Origin: Mycobacterium sp.
GTDB lineage: Bacteria > Actinomycetota > Actinomycetes > Mycobacteriales > Mycobacteriaceae
Direction of reading: 5' to 3'
DNA length: 64,000 bases
Assembly (NCBI GenBank): GCA_003987775.1
Contig: RXJD01000022.1
Coordinates: forward strand, 62,001-126,000
A model generated the notes under the pieces. It ran no database searches. It was given only the letters and a program-made list of their open reading frames with translations, and was not told the DNA's origin. The position numbers and the translations under genes were made by a program. This document shows positions 43,533 through 53,254 of this stretch, piece after piece (within the stretch, counting starts at the first letter, position 1; each line of letters begins with the position of its first letter).

Positions 43533-44750
43533 CTAACGCAGTTGCTGGCCGATGGTTGCGACCATGGCGTCGACGGCGAACTTGGGCTTGACGTTGATCG
43601 CCAAGGCTTCACGGCATTCCAGCACGGCTTCGATGCAGCGCAGCAGCCGCTCGGGGGTGGCGTGCCCGGCCAGCGACGCCACCCGCTCGGCCATGTCAGG
43701 ATGGTTCGCCCGAACCTGGCCGGCGTTCGCGGAGACCACCAGCGCATCCCGGAAGTAGGTGGCCAGGTCGATCAACGCCCGGTCCAGAGCGTCACGCGAG
43801 GCCCTGGTCTGCCGGGATTTCTGCCGTCGCTCCAGATCCTTGATCGCTCCTGCGGCGCCGCGCATCGCCCCGGCCGCACCTTTGCCGGTGCCGCCCGCTC
43901 CCAGCGCGGTGCGCAGTTCTTCCGTCTCGGCCTCGGCCCGCCCGGCAGTGAGCGCCACCGCCTCGGCTTCGGCCGCGGCGACCAGTTCCTCGGCCGCGGT
44001 GTACGCGCGCGCCGGCCGCGCGGCGTCACGTACCAGCTCCAGTGCCTGCTCGCGTCGCTGCCTGGCCTCCGGGTCAGTGGCCAGCCGGCGCGCCCGGCCG
44101 ACGTGCCCGCCGCTGACGGACGCCGCCCAGCCGGCGGTGCCGGCGTCCAGTCCGTCGCCGTCGATCAGCACCTGCGCGATGGCCTCGGTGGGCGGTGTCA
44201 CCAGCGCCACGTGCCGGCACCGGGAGCGCAAGGTGACGGCGATGTCCTCGGGATCCACCGACGGGGCGCACAGCAGGAAAACCGTCGACGGAGGCGGCTC
44301 CTCGACGACCTTCAGCAGGGCGTTGGCGGCGCCTTCGGTCAACCGGTCGGCGTCCTCGATCACCACGATCTGGTGGCGACCGGTGGTGGGGCGCCGGGAC
44401 GCGACCTGCACGATGCCCCGCATCTCGTCCACACCGATGGACAGGCCTTCGGGGATGACCCGCCTGACGTCGGCGTGGGTGCCCGCCATCGTCGTCGAAC
44501 AGGCGCGGCACGTCCCGCACCCCGGTTCGCCTTCTGACGTGCATTGCAGCGCCGCCGCGAAGCACAGAGCGGCCACCGAACGGCCGGAACCCGGCGGACC
44601 GGTTATCAGCCATGCATGTGTCATAGTTCCCAGGCCGGCGCCTGCGTGACTCTGATCACCCTCGGCGGCACCGCGTGCGGACCGGGCGGCGGCGAGCAGT
44701 TCCGCTTCCACCGCCTGCTGGCCTACCAGCCGTGTAAACACCCCGGTCAT
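43533..44750 (-). CDS. holB: DNA polymerase III subunit delta'
   Basis: A 405-residue clamp-loader subunit: the P-loop-like GPPGSGRS, the zinc module with four cysteines (CTSEGEPGCGTCRAC), IEDADRLTEGAANALLK (Walker B region) and the SRC sensor (LRSRCRHVAL). It helps load the beta clamp. Two adjacent ATGs (44753, 44750) are the likely starts; the open frame continues upstream without similarity. The middle part (about residues 270-310) is Ala/Glu-rich. Confidence 0.93.
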   Translation of the reverse strand: MTGVFTRLVGQQAVEAELLAAARSARGAAEGDQSHAGAGLGTMTHAWLITGPPGSGRSVAALCFAAALQCTSEGEPGCGTCRACSTTMAGTHADVRRVIPEGLSIGVDEMRGIVQVASRRPTTGRHQIVVIEDADRLTEGAANALLKVVEEPPPSTVFLLCAPSVDPEDIAVTLRSRCRHVALVTPPTEAIAQVLIDGDGLDAGTAGWAASVSGGHVGRARRLATDPEARQRREQALELVRDAARPARAYTAAEELVAAAEAEAVALTAGRAEAETEELRTALGAGGTGKGAAGAMRGAAGAIKDLERRQKSRQTRASRDALDRALIDLATYFRDALVVSANAGQVRANHPDMAERVASLAGHATPERLLRCIEAVLECREALAINVKPKFAVDAMVATIGQQLR

Positions 44751-44905
44751 CATCGGCAACAGTAGTGAGGACCCCCGACGGAGACCGATCAGCATCCGTT
44801 TTGCGATAAATCCGTGATCTTTCGGCAACTTTTGCCCACGTCGCACGACCTGCCGGGGACACTTTTAGTTTCCGGCGAGTCCCCGCTGACCGATACGGTG
44901 GGTGC

Positions 44906-46513
44906 GTGACCATGGCAACAACACTCCCGCGGCGGATCAGTGCATTCGCCAAGTGGGTGGTGCGCACTCCATGGCCGGTTTTCTCGCTGAGCATGTTGCA
45001 GGCCGACATCATCGGGGGCTTGTTCGTTCTGGGCTTCCTGCGTTACGGTCTGCCGCCGCACGACCGGATCGAGCTGGGCGACCTGCCGACGCTGAACGTC
45101 GCGATCTTCATCAGCTCAGTGATTTTTCTGTTCTTCGCGGGGTTCGCCTGGAACCTCAAGTTGCTGGTGCCGGTTTTCCGCTGGCAACGCCGCGACAACC
45201 TGCTGGTCGAAGCCGACCCGTCGACCACCGAACTGGCCCGCACCCGGGCATTACGGATGCCGTTCTACCGCACGTTGACCAGCGCGGCGTCCTGGGCGGT
45301 CGGGAGCGTGGTGTTCATCATGGCCAGCTGGTCGGTGGCACGCCAGGCCGCGCCGGTCGTGGTGGTCGCCACCGCGCTGGGCGCCACCGCCACCGCGATC
45401 ATCGGCTACCTGCAATCCGAACGGGTGCTGCGCCCCGTCGCCGTCGCCGCGCTGCGCAGTGGCGTACCCGAGAGCGTGCGGGCACCCGGCGTCATCCTGC
45501 GATTGATGCTGACCTGGGTGCTGTCGACGGCCGTCCCGCTGCTGGCGATCGTGCTGGCAGTGGTTTCGGACAAGATCGCGCTGCTGCACGCCTCGCCGGA
45601 GAAGCTGTTCAACCCCATCCTGCTGCTGGCGCTGGCGGCCCTGGGCATCGGAGCGGCCAGCACACTGCTGGTATCGATGTCGATCGCCGACCCGCTGCGC
45701 CAGCTCCGCTGGGCGCTGTCGGAGGTGCAGCGAGGCAACTACAACGCGCACATGCAGATCTACGACGCCAGCGAGCTGGGACTGCTGCAGTCCGGCTTCA
45801 ACGACATGGTGCGCGACCTGTCCGAACGGCAGCGGCTGCGCGACCTGTTCGGCCGTTACGTGGGCGAGGACGTGGCCCGGCGGGCCCTCGAGCGGGGCAC
45901 CGAGCTGGGCGGGCAGGAGCGCGACGTCGCGGTGTTGTTCGTGGACCTGGTGGGGTCCACTCAGCTGGCGGCGTCGCGACCGCCCGTCGAGGTGGTCCAC
46001 CTGCTCAACGAGTTCTTCCGCGTCGTGGTCGACACCGTCGGCCGGCACGGCGGGTTCGTCAACAAGTTCCAGGGCGACGCTGCGCTGGCGATCTTCGGCG
46101 CGCCGATCGAGCATCCGGACGGCGCCGGCGCCGCACTGGCCGCCGCCCGCGAGCTGCACGACGAGCTCATTCCCGTGCTGGGATCCGCCGAGTTCGGTAT
46201 CGGCGTCTCGGCGGGCCGCGCCATCGCGGGGCATATCGGGGCGCAGGCGCGTTTCGAGTACACCGTCATCGGTGACCCGGTCAACGAAGCCGCCCGGCTC
46301 ACCGAGCTGGCCAAGCTGGAGGAAGGGCATGTGCTGGCCTCGGCGATCGCGGTCAGCGGCGCCCTGGACGCCGAGGCCCTGTGCTGGGACGTGGGTGAGG
46401 TGGTGTTTCTGCGTGGCCGCGCCGCGCCCACGCAGCTGGCACGCCCGCTGAATCTGGCCGAGCCGGAGGGCGCCTGTGAATCGGAGGAAGTCTCCAGCGA
46501 CGCGGGCCGCTAG
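44906..46513 (+). CDS. Membrane adenylate cyclase (class III, Rv3645-like)
   Basis: A 535-residue cyclase: six transmembrane helices in the first 240 residues, a HAMP linker (SIADPLRQLRWALSEVQRGN), then the catalytic domain with VLFVDLVGSTQLAA (metal-binding Asp), FQGDAALAIFGAP (second Asp region) and YTVIGDPVNEAARL. The transition-state Asn and Arg are visible as VNEAARL. In M. tuberculosis the orthologue is a main source of cAMP. The first start is GTG at 44906; ATG at 44912 is possible. The last codons overlap the convergent topA stop. Confidence 0.92.
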   Translation: MTMATTLPRRISAFAKWVVRTPWPVFSLSMLQADIIGGLFVLGFLRYGLPPHDRIELGDLPTLNVAIFISSVIFLFFAGFAWNLKLLVPVFRWQRRDNLLVEADPSTTELARTRALRMPFYRTLTSAASWAVGSVVFIMASWSVARQAAPVVVVATALGATATAIIGYLQSERVLRPVAVAALRSGVPESVRAPGVILRLMLTWVLSTAVPLLAIVLAVVSDKIALLHASPEKLFNPILLLALAALGIGAASTLLVSMSIADPLRQLRWALSEVQRGNYNAHMQIYDASELGLLQSGFNDMVRDLSERQRLRDLFGRYVGEDVARRALERGTELGGQERDVAVLFVDLVGSTQLAASRPPVEVVHLLNEFFRVVVDTVGRHGGFVNKFQGDAALAIFGAPIEHPDGAGAALAAARELHDELIPVLGSAEFGIGVSAGRAIAGHIGAQARFEYTVIGDPVNEAARLTELAKLEEGHVLASAIAVSGALDAEALCWDVGEVVFLRGRAAPTQLARPLNLAEPEGACESEEVSSDAGR

Positions 46514-49323
46514 CTGCGCTTGACGGCCTTCTTGGCCGGCGCCTTCTTGGCCGGTGCTTTGCGGGCGGTCTTCTTCGCGGTCCGCTTGACCGGCCCGCGG
46601 GCGCGGCGGTCGGCCAGCAGTTCGGCGGCGCGCTCATCGGTGATCGACAAGACGTCGTCGCCCTTGCGCAGGCTCGCGTTGGTCTCTCCGTCGGTGACGT
46701 ACGGCCCGAAGCGGCCGTCCTTGATCACCATCGGCTTGCCCGAAGCAGGGTCGTTGCCCAGCTCACGCAGCGGAGGCGCCGAAGCAGCTTGCCGCCCCGA
46801 ACGTTTGGGCTCGGAGTAGATCTTGAGCGCTTCGTCGAGAGTGATAGTGAACATCTGGTCCTCGGTCGCCAGCGAACGAGAATCGGTGCCGCGCTTGAGA
46901 TATGGGCCATAACGCCCGTTCTGGGCGGTGATCTCCTCACCGGAGGCAGGGTCCACGCCGACGACCCGGGGCAGCGACAGCAGCTTCAGCGCGTCCTCGA
47001 GCGTCACCGTCTGCAGGTCCATGGTGCGCAACAGCGAACCGGTGCGCGGCTTCGGTCCGGTGGGCTTCTTGCCCTTCTTGGCGCCGGCGGCGGCGCCGCC
47101 GTCGTCACCCTCGGGCTTCGGCAGGACCTCGGTCACGTACGGCCCGTACCGGCCGTCCTTGGCCACGATCTCGTGGCCCGTCTGCGGGTCGACGCCGAGC
47201 ACGCGTCCCTCCTGCGGAGTGGCGAAAAGCTCTTCTGCCACTTCGAGAGTCAGCTCGTCGGGGGTCAGCGAGTCGTTCAGGTTGGCCCGCTGCGGAGTCG
47301 GTTCACCGTCGTCACCGGTCACCGTGCGCTCCAGATACGGCCCGTTCTTGCCGACACGGACGTAGACAGGCCGGCCTTCGGCATCGTCGAACACCTTGAT
47401 GGAGTTCACTTCTCGCGCGTCGATGCCTTCGAGATTGACGCCCACCAGCTTCTTCAGGCCACCGGAGCGGGCCACCGAGTCGGGCACCCCGTGGTCGCCG
47501 CCGAAGTAGAAGTTGTTGAGCCAGTTGGTGCGTCGCTCGTTGCCGGAAGCGATCGCGTCGAGTTCGTCCTCCATCGCCGCGGTGAAGTCGTAGTCGACGA
47601 GCCGGCCGAAATGCTGTTCCAGCAATCCGATCACCGCGAAGGCGATCCAGGACGGCACCAGGGCGCTGCCCTTCTTGTACACGTACCCGCGGTCCTGGAT
47701 AGTCTTGATAATGGACGAGTAGGTGGACGGCCGGCCGATACCCAGCTCCTCGAGCGCCTTGACCAGCGAAGCCTCGGTGTAGCGCGCGGGCGGGTTGGTG
47801 GAGTGGCCGTCCGGCGTCAGCTCGATGGCGGCCAGGCGCTGCCCCGGCGACAGGTTGGGCAGCCGGCGCTCGGCGTCGTCGGCCTCGCCGCCGGCCAGTT
47901 CGTCGACGGTTTCCACGTAGGCCTTGAGGAAGCCCGGGAAGGTCAGCGTGCGCCCGGACGCCGAGAACACCACCTGCTGCTCACCGGCGCGGCCTTCGAT
48001 GCGCAGGCTCAGCGTGGTGCCCCGCGCATCGGCCATCTGCGACGCCACCGTGCGTTGCCAGATCAGCTCGTAGAGCCGGAATTCGTCGCCGTCGAGCTCG
48101 CGGCGCACCGCGTCCGGGGTGGCGAAGGTCTCTCCGGCGGGCCGGATGGCCTCGTGCGCCTCCTGGGCGTTCTTCACCTTGCGGGTGTATTGCCGCGGCG
48201 ACGGCGAGACGTACTCCTCGCCGTAAAGCTGCCGCGCCTGGTTGCGCGCGGCGGTGATGGCCGACTGCGACAGGGTCGTCGAGTCGGTACGCATATAGGT
48301 GATGTAGCCGTTCTCGTACAGGCGCTGCGCGATGCTCATGGTGCGCTCCGAGGAGAACCGGAGCTTGCGGCCGGCCTCCTGCTGCAGCGTCGACGTCATG
48401 AAAGGCGGGTACGGACGACGGGTGTAGGGCTTCTCCTCGGCCGAAGCGACGCTGAGCTGCGCGCCCTGCAGGCTGGTGGCCAGCGCGGTCGCACCGGCCT
48501 CGTCGAGCACCACCACTTCGTCGGCCTTGCGCAAGGTGCCCAGTGAGTCGAAGTCACGACCGGTGGCGACCCGCAGGCCGTCGACGTTGGTCAGACGCGC
48601 GGCGAACGTGGGCGGCTGGGCCTGCGGGTCGGACACGCTGGCGTCCAGCCTGGCCAGGATGTCCCAGTAGGACGCGCTGCGGAACGCCATCCGGTCGCGT
48701 TCGCGCTGCACGATGATCCGGGTGGCAACCGACTGGACCCGGCCCGCCGACAGTTTGGGCGCAACCTTCTTCCACAGCACGGGGCTGACCTCGTAGCCGT
48801 ACAGCCGGTCCAGGATGCGGCGGGTTTCCTGCGCGTCGACCAGATCGATGTCCAGGTCGCGGGGGTTTTCGGCCGCCTCCAGGATGGCCGGTTCGGTGAT
48901 CTCGTGGAACACCATCCGCTTGACCGGAACGCGCGGCTTGAGCGTCTCCATCAAGTGCCAGGCGATCGCCTCGCCTTCGCGGTCACCATCCGTTGCCAGA
49001 TAGAGCTCGTCGACGTCCTTGAGCAGGCCTTTGAGCTCGGTGACGGTGCTCTTCTTCTCCGGACTGATGATGTAGAGCGGCTCGAAGTCGGCATCGACGT
49101 TCACGCCCAGCCGCGCCCACGGCTCGGACTTGAACTTCGCGGGCACGTCGGCGGCGGCCCGGGGCAGGTCGCGGATGTGACCGCGGGACGACTCGACGAT
49201 GTAATTGGAACCCAGATATCCAGCCAGCTTGCGCGCCTTGGTGGGCGACTCCACGATCACGAGTCGCCGGGTGCTGCCGTTTCGGCCGCTGCTGCTAGCC
49301 CTCTTGGGGGCCCGGTCAACCAA
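46510..49323 (-). CDS. topA: DNA topoisomerase I
   Basis: A 937-residue type IA topoisomerase relaxing negative supercoils. The Toprim domain (RLVIVESPTKARKL, ATDGDREGEAIAWHL) is followed by the cleavage domain with the active tyrosine in YITYMRTDST. Four C-terminal repeats of the topo C type (each with YGPY or FGPYV) and a Lys/Ala-rich tail (KKTARKAPAKKAPAKKAVKRS) replace the zinc fingers, as in other mycobacteria. It is convergent with the cyclase gene (4-base overlap). Confidence 0.97.
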   Translation of the reverse strand: MVDRAPKRASSSGRNGSTRRLVIVESPTKARKLAGYLGSNYIVESSRGHIRDLPRAAADVPAKFKSEPWARLGVNVDADFEPLYIISPEKKSTVTELKGLLKDVDELYLATDGDREGEAIAWHLMETLKPRVPVKRMVFHEITEPAILEAAENPRDLDIDLVDAQETRRILDRLYGYEVSPVLWKKVAPKLSAGRVQSVATRIIVQRERDRMAFRSASYWDILARLDASVSDPQAQPPTFAARLTNVDGLRVATGRDFDSLGTLRKADEVVVLDEAGATALATSLQGAQLSVASAEEKPYTRRPYPPFMTSTLQQEAGRKLRFSSERTMSIAQRLYENGYITYMRTDSTTLSQSAITAARNQARQLYGEEYVSPSPRQYTRKVKNAQEAHEAIRPAGETFATPDAVRRELDGDEFRLYELIWQRTVASQMADARGTTLSLRIEGRAGEQQVVFSASGRTLTFPGFLKAYVETVDELAGGEADDAERRLPNLSPGQRLAAIELTPDGHSTNPPARYTEASLVKALEELGIGRPSTYSSIIKTIQDRGYVYKKGSALVPSWIAFAVIGLLEQHFGRLVDYDFTAAMEDELDAIASGNERRTNWLNNFYFGGDHGVPDSVARSGGLKKLVGVNLEGIDAREVNSIKVFDDAEGRPVYVRVGKNGPYLERTVTGDDGEPTPQRANLNDSLTPDELTLEVAEELFATPQEGRVLGVDPQTGHEIVAKDGRYGPYVTEVLPKPEGDDGGAAAGAKKGKKPTGPKPRTGSLLRTMDLQTVTLEDALKLLSLPRVVGVDPASGEEITAQNGRYGPYLKRGTDSRSLATEDQMFTITLDEALKIYSEPKRSGRQAASAPPLRELGNDPASGKPMVIKDGRFGPYVTDGETNASLRKGDDVLSITDERAAELLADRRARGPVKRTAKKTARKAPAKKAPAKKAVKRS

Positions 49324-49527
49324 CTGCGCCTACGCTCCATCTCCTGTGTCGGTCCCTGGGCGGAACCGTCTCGCAGAAACAATGACAGGGCGGCTCCCCG
49401 ATATTCCGGATTTCCGGTCCACCTTTGGTACGCCGCCGCGCCGTTGCCCCGCGGGCAACTGACAATTTCGCACCATTGGGCGGGCCCGCGCAAACCGGCC
49501 CACCCCGGCATGGGTGGCACACAGCGG

Positions 49528-50106
49528 TCAGACCCGTGGCCACTGCGCTGCCGCATCCGGGCCCTGCGGGGCCTCTCCCACGTTCTCTACCAGGCGCGAT
49601 AGTCTGCGGCGACCGCTGATCCGCAGTGCCGGGCGGGCACCGCGGGTACCGATCAAAGTGGGTGCGATGCCGACCCTCATCAGAGCCGACGCCAGCGGTG
49701 AATGGGTGTCCGGCGCGTGCGGATCCAGCCCGAGCAGGTAACGGTCAGCCTCTGGGCTGCCTGCCGCCAACGTCCAGGCCCGCAGCTCCCGCGGCCCGGG
49801 CAGCCAGCGCGGCGGAACCGTCTTCACCGCCCCTCGGGTCCACTCGGTCGCGATGCCGCGCAGCGACGGGTCCGCGGACGTCCGCACCAACGGGTGGTCC
49901 TCGTCGGTCCGGGTGATCTCGGGCGCCAGACCCGCCTCCCGGATCATCTCGGCCAGCGCCTCGGCACGCCAGGACTCGTCGACGACCACCGACAGCCTGG
50001 CACCGGCGCCTACCGTCACTATCTGACCGGGTGCGGCCAGCAACCCGCACAAGTCTTCGACCGCGGGCGGGACCGATTCCGCGGCGAAGAAGGAAAGCTG
50101 GCTCAC
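49528..50106 (-). CDS. Conserved hypothetical protein (Rv3647c-like)
   Basis: A 192-residue protein, start GTG at 50106 (MSQLSFFAAESVPPAVEDL), the same length as the H37Rv gene at this place. It has two mixed alpha/beta halves (TVGAGARLSVVVDESWRAEALAEMI and LALDPHAPDTHSPLASALMRVGIAPTLIG-like). No catalytic motif was seen. It lies between cspA and topA on the same strand; the 200 bases to topA hold the topA promoter. Confidence 0.78.
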   Translation of the reverse strand: MSQLSFFAAESVPPAVEDLCGLLAAPGQIVTVGAGARLSVVVDESWRAEALAEMIREAGLAPEITRTDEDHPLVRTSADPSLRGIATEWTRGAVKTVPPRWLPGPRELRAWTLAAGSPEADRYLLGLDPHAPDTHSPLASALMRVGIAPTLIGTRGARPALRISGRRRLSRLVENVGEAPQGPDAAAQWPRV

Positions 50107-50188
50107 GCCACAGACAGTAGGCGAGCGAGTGGGCACGCGGCTCCTCCGTATCGGCGCGGCGGGCCGGTTCCGCTGTCCCAGAAACGAA

Positions 50189-50212
50189 AACCCCCGGACT
50201 GCTCCGGGGGTT
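50189..50212 (-). terminator. Rho-independent terminator of cspA
   Basis: A perfect 10-bp stem (AACCCCCGGA at 50189-50198 with 50203-50212, four-base loop) is followed on the minus strand by TTCGTTTC. It lies 22 bases beyond the cspA stop. Confidence 0.8.
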
Positions 50213-50233
50213 CCGTCTGGGAATCTGCTCGAA

Positions 50234-50437
50234 TCAGAGCGAGCGGACTCCGGTGGCCTGGGGGCCCTTAGGGCTGTGGCCGATCTCGAACTCGACCTTC
50301 TGGTTTTCTTCGAGGGTGCGGAAGCCCGTCCCCTGGATCTCCGTGTAGTGGACAAAAACATCCGCGGATCCATCTTCGGGGGCAATGAAACCAAAGCCCT
50401 TCTCCGCGTTGAACCACTTCACAGTTCCCTGTGGCAT
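50234..50437 (-). CDS. cspA: Cold-shock protein CspA
   Basis: A 67-residue single cold-shock domain with both RNA-binding motifs: [12 protein letters not shown] (RNP1) and DVFVHY (RNP2). It melts RNA structure and is abundant in mycobacteria. GAAAGATC-type purine sequence precedes the ATG; the frame runs further upstream but gives no cold-shock residues. It has its own terminator. Confidence 0.97.
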
Positions 50438-50749
50438 CTCTCGATCTTTCCTTTTCTTTCTGGGTGCGGGGCGCCGCCTTTCGATGCCCCGGGCCAGCCG
50501 CGACCGCCATACCTCGCAGAGTCGCCGGAACTTCACCCGACAGATAACCTCGCAGGAACCGCGACCGCAACGTCGATCCTGCGAAAGTTTTACACGAACA
50601 CAGAAGCTGCGACCGCAATCAGTCAACCATGTTCAACGCGTCGGCGACAGTCTCTAGGCCCAGACATACCGCCGAATGACGCGTCAATTTACGTCAGCGT
50701 CATCACCGGGGGCCGCGCCCGGCCGCGACGGGGCCGAGAAAGGTATCTG
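50438..50749. other. Divergent regulatory region between cspA and the helicase gene
   Basis: About 310 bases. It must hold the cspA promoter and long 5' leader, probably with cold-responsive structure, and the helicase promoter. AAGAAAAGGAAAGATCGAGAG, a purine-rich leader, comes just before cspA. No small gene was recognised. Confidence 0.55.
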
Positions 50750-53059
50750 ATGGCGAGTTTCGGCAGTGAACTGCTTGCCGCCGCGCTCGCCGGGACCGCA
50801 CCCGACGAGCATCCGCTGCGGCACACCGCCGAGCTGCCGCCCCGGCCCGGCCGGCCACAGGGCTGGCCGGCGTGGGCCCGGCCCGAGGTCGTGCGGGCGT
50901 TCACCGGCCGGGGAATCACGGTGCCGTGGTCGCATCAGTTGCAGGCCGCCGACCTTGCGCACGACGGGCGTCATGTGGTGGTGAGCACCGGTACCGCGTC
51001 GGGGAAGTCGCTGGCCTACCAGCTGCCGGTGCTCAACGCGCTGGCCGACGATCCGCGGGCCCGGGTGCTCTATCTCTCGCCCACCAAGGCACTGGGGCAT
51101 GACCAGCTGCGCGCGGCGCAGGCGCTGGTCACCGCCGCCGAGCTCGGCGACGTGGCGCCCACGGCCTACGACGGAGACAGCCCCACCGAGGTGCGGCGGT
51201 TCGCCCGCGAGCGCTCCCGGTGGATCTTCTCCAATCCCGACATGATCCACCTGTCGATCCTGCGCAACCATGCCCGGTGGGCCGTGCTGCTGCGCGGACT
51301 GCGCTTCCTGGTTGTCGACGAATGTCATTATTACCGAGGGGTTTTCGGTTCCAACGTGGCGATGGTGCTGCGTCGCCTGTTGCGGCTGTGCGCGCGCTAT
51401 TCGTCGTACCCGACCGTGATATTCGCCAGCGCGACGACAGATTCCCCCGGACTGACGGCGACCGAGCTGATTGGCCAGCCGGTGACGGAGGTCACCGAGG
51501 ACGGCTCGCCGCAAGGCGCGCGCACCGTCGCTTTGTGGGAGCCGGCCCTGTTGACCGACCTGGTGGGCGAGAACGGCGCCCCGGTGCGACGGTCGGCGGG
51601 GGCCGAGGCATCCCGGGTGATGGCCGACCTGATTGTCGAGGGCGCGCAGACCTTGACCTTCGTGCGGTCCCGCCGCGCCGCCGAGCTGACGGCGCTGGGT
51701 GCCCAGGCACGACTGGGTGAGCTGGCGCCGCAACTGGTTCCGACTGTCGCCTCCTATCGCGCCGGATATCTGGCCGAGGACCGCAAAGCACTGGAGAACG
51801 CGCTGGCCGAGGGTCAGCTGCGGGGTGTGGCCACCACCAACGCCCTCGAGCTCGGCGTCGATATCGCGGGCCTGGACGCGGTGGTGCTGGCCGGGTTTCC
51901 CGGAACGGTCGCGTCGTTCTGGCAGCAGGCCGGCCGATCGGGGCGGCGCGGTCAGGGCGCGCTGGTGGTGCTCATCGCCCGCGACGACCCGTTGGACACC
52001 TACCTCGTGCACCACCCGTCGGCGTTGCTGGACAAGCCGGTCGAGCGCGTCGTCATCGATCCGCGCAATCCCTACATCCTGGGTCCGCAACTGCTCTGCG
52101 CGGCAACCGAACTCCCGCTCGACGAGGCCGAGGTGCGAGCTCTGGACGCCGTGGAGGTGACTGAGGGACTTGTCGACGACGGACTGCTGAAACGCCGCGG
52201 CAGCAAGTACTTCCCGGCACCCGGTATGGAACCCCACGGGGCGGTCGACATCCGCGGCTCGATCGGCGGTCAGATCGTGATCGTGGAATCCGACACCGGA
52301 CGCCTGCTCGGCAACACCGGTACCGGACAGGCTCCGGCCTCCATTCATCCGGGCGCGGTGTACCTGCACCAGGGCGAGAGCTACGTCGTCGACTCTCTCG
52401 ACCTGGAAGAAGGCATCGCTTTCGTCCACGCCGAGGACCCCGGCTATGCCACTTTCGCGCGGGAGATCACCGACATCGCGGTGACCGGACCGGGCGAGCG
52501 TTCGGCGTTCGGACCGGTCACGCTGGGCCTGGTGCCGGTGACGGTGACCCACCAGGTGGTCGGATACCTGCGCCGGCGGGGCAATGGTGAAGTGATCGAC
52601 TTCGTCGAACTCAGCATGCCCGAGCATTCGTTGCCGACTACGGCGGTGATGTACACCATCGAGCCGGAGGCATTGGAGCGCAACGGTATTGAGTTGCTGC
52701 GCGTACCGGGGTCGCTGCATGCCGCCGAGCATGCGGCTATCGGGCTGCTCCCCTTGGTAGCCAGCTGCGACCGTGGCGACATCGGTGGACTGTCCACCGC
52801 GCTCGGTCCCGACGGTCTGCCGACTGTCTTCGTCTACGACGGATACCCGGGTGGTGCGGGATTCGCCGAACGCGGTTTCCACCGCGCCGCCACCTGGCTG
52901 GGTGCCACCGCCGCGGCCATTCAGGCGTGCGAATGCCCGAGCGGCTGCCCCTCGTGTGTGCAGTCGCCGAAGTGCGGCAACGGCAACGACCCCTTGGACA
53001 AGGCGGGTGCGGTGCGGGTGCTGCGACTGGTGTTGGACGCCATCGGACGCGTCGAATAG
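50750..53059 (+). CDS. Hrq1/MrfA-like DEAD/DEAH helicase with DUF1998 domain (Rv3649-like)
   Basis: A 769-residue superfamily 2 helicase. Walker A is GTASGKSLAYQL, the DEAH-like box is DECHYYRG, SAT motif III in FASATT, and helicase motif VI as QQAGRSGRRGQ. The C-terminal DUF1998 part ends with four cysteines (CECPSGCPSCVQSPKCGN), the hallmark of the MrfA/SftH family that repairs mitomycin-type crosslinks. The ATG at 50750 follows GAAAGGTAT; a longer frame extends upstream. The protein length is as in H37Rv. Confidence 0.93.
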   Translation: MASFGSELLAAALAGTAPDEHPLRHTAELPPRPGRPQGWPAWARPEVVRAFTGRGITVPWSHQLQAADLAHDGRHVVVSTGTASGKSLAYQLPVLNALADDPRARVLYLSPTKALGHDQLRAAQALVTAAELGDVAPTAYDGDSPTEVRRFARERSRWIFSNPDMIHLSILRNHARWAVLLRGLRFLVVDECHYYRGVFGSNVAMVLRRLLRLCARYSSYPTVIFASATTDSPGLTATELIGQPVTEVTEDGSPQGARTVALWEPALLTDLVGENGAPVRRSAGAEASRVMADLIVEGAQTLTFVRSRRAAELTALGAQARLGELAPQLVPTVASYRAGYLAEDRKALENALAEGQLRGVATTNALELGVDIAGLDAVVLAGFPGTVASFWQQAGRSGRRGQGALVVLIARDDPLDTYLVHHPSALLDKPVERVVIDPRNPYILGPQLLCAATELPLDEAEVRALDAVEVTEGLVDDGLLKRRGSKYFPAPGMEPHGAVDIRGSIGGQIVIVESDTGRLLGNTGTGQAPASIHPGAVYLHQGESYVVDSLDLEEGIAFVHAEDPGYATFAREITDIAVTGPGERSAFGPVTLGLVPVTVTHQVVGYLRRRGNGEVIDFVELSMPEHSLPTTAVMYTIEPEALERNGIELLRVPGSLHAAEHAAIGLLPLVASCDRGDIGGLSTALGPDGLPTVFVYDGYPGGAGFAERGFHRAATWLGATAAAIQACECPSGCPSCVQSPKCGNGNDPLDKAGAVRVLRLVLDAIGRVE

Positions 53060-53066
53060 GTCCCCT

Positions 53067-53150
53067 GGTCCTCCCCCAATAGCGCCTGTTCCTCCCCCAA
53101 TAGAGCCTGGTCCTCCCCCAGTAGCGCCTGTTCCTCCCCTAGTAGGAGGA
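53067..53150. repeat. Four 21-bp tandem repeats
   Basis: Units begin at 53067, 53088, 53109 and 53130, each close to GKTCCTCCCCCARTAGMGCCT. The first bases alternate GG/GT, suggesting the array arose as two 42-base copies. It lies between the helicase stop and a PE_PGRS gene. Confidence 0.8.
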
Positions 53151-53254
53151 GGAAATTTCATCCTCCGGACCCGCCCGTTGGCCGAAGATCCGGGAGCCAT
53201 TGTTGAGCGACGGTGATAGCTGCATCACCGGCGCTAAGCAAGGGGACAGCAGCG

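Noticed and set aside
46789..48546. 585-codon plus-strand frame opposite topA
   Set aside because: Pure antisense of topA without conserved features.
50684..53200. 838-codon minus-strand frame opposite the helicase
   Set aside because: Antisense of a well-supported helicase. Only its Gly-rich start over the 21-bp repeats is noted as a finding.
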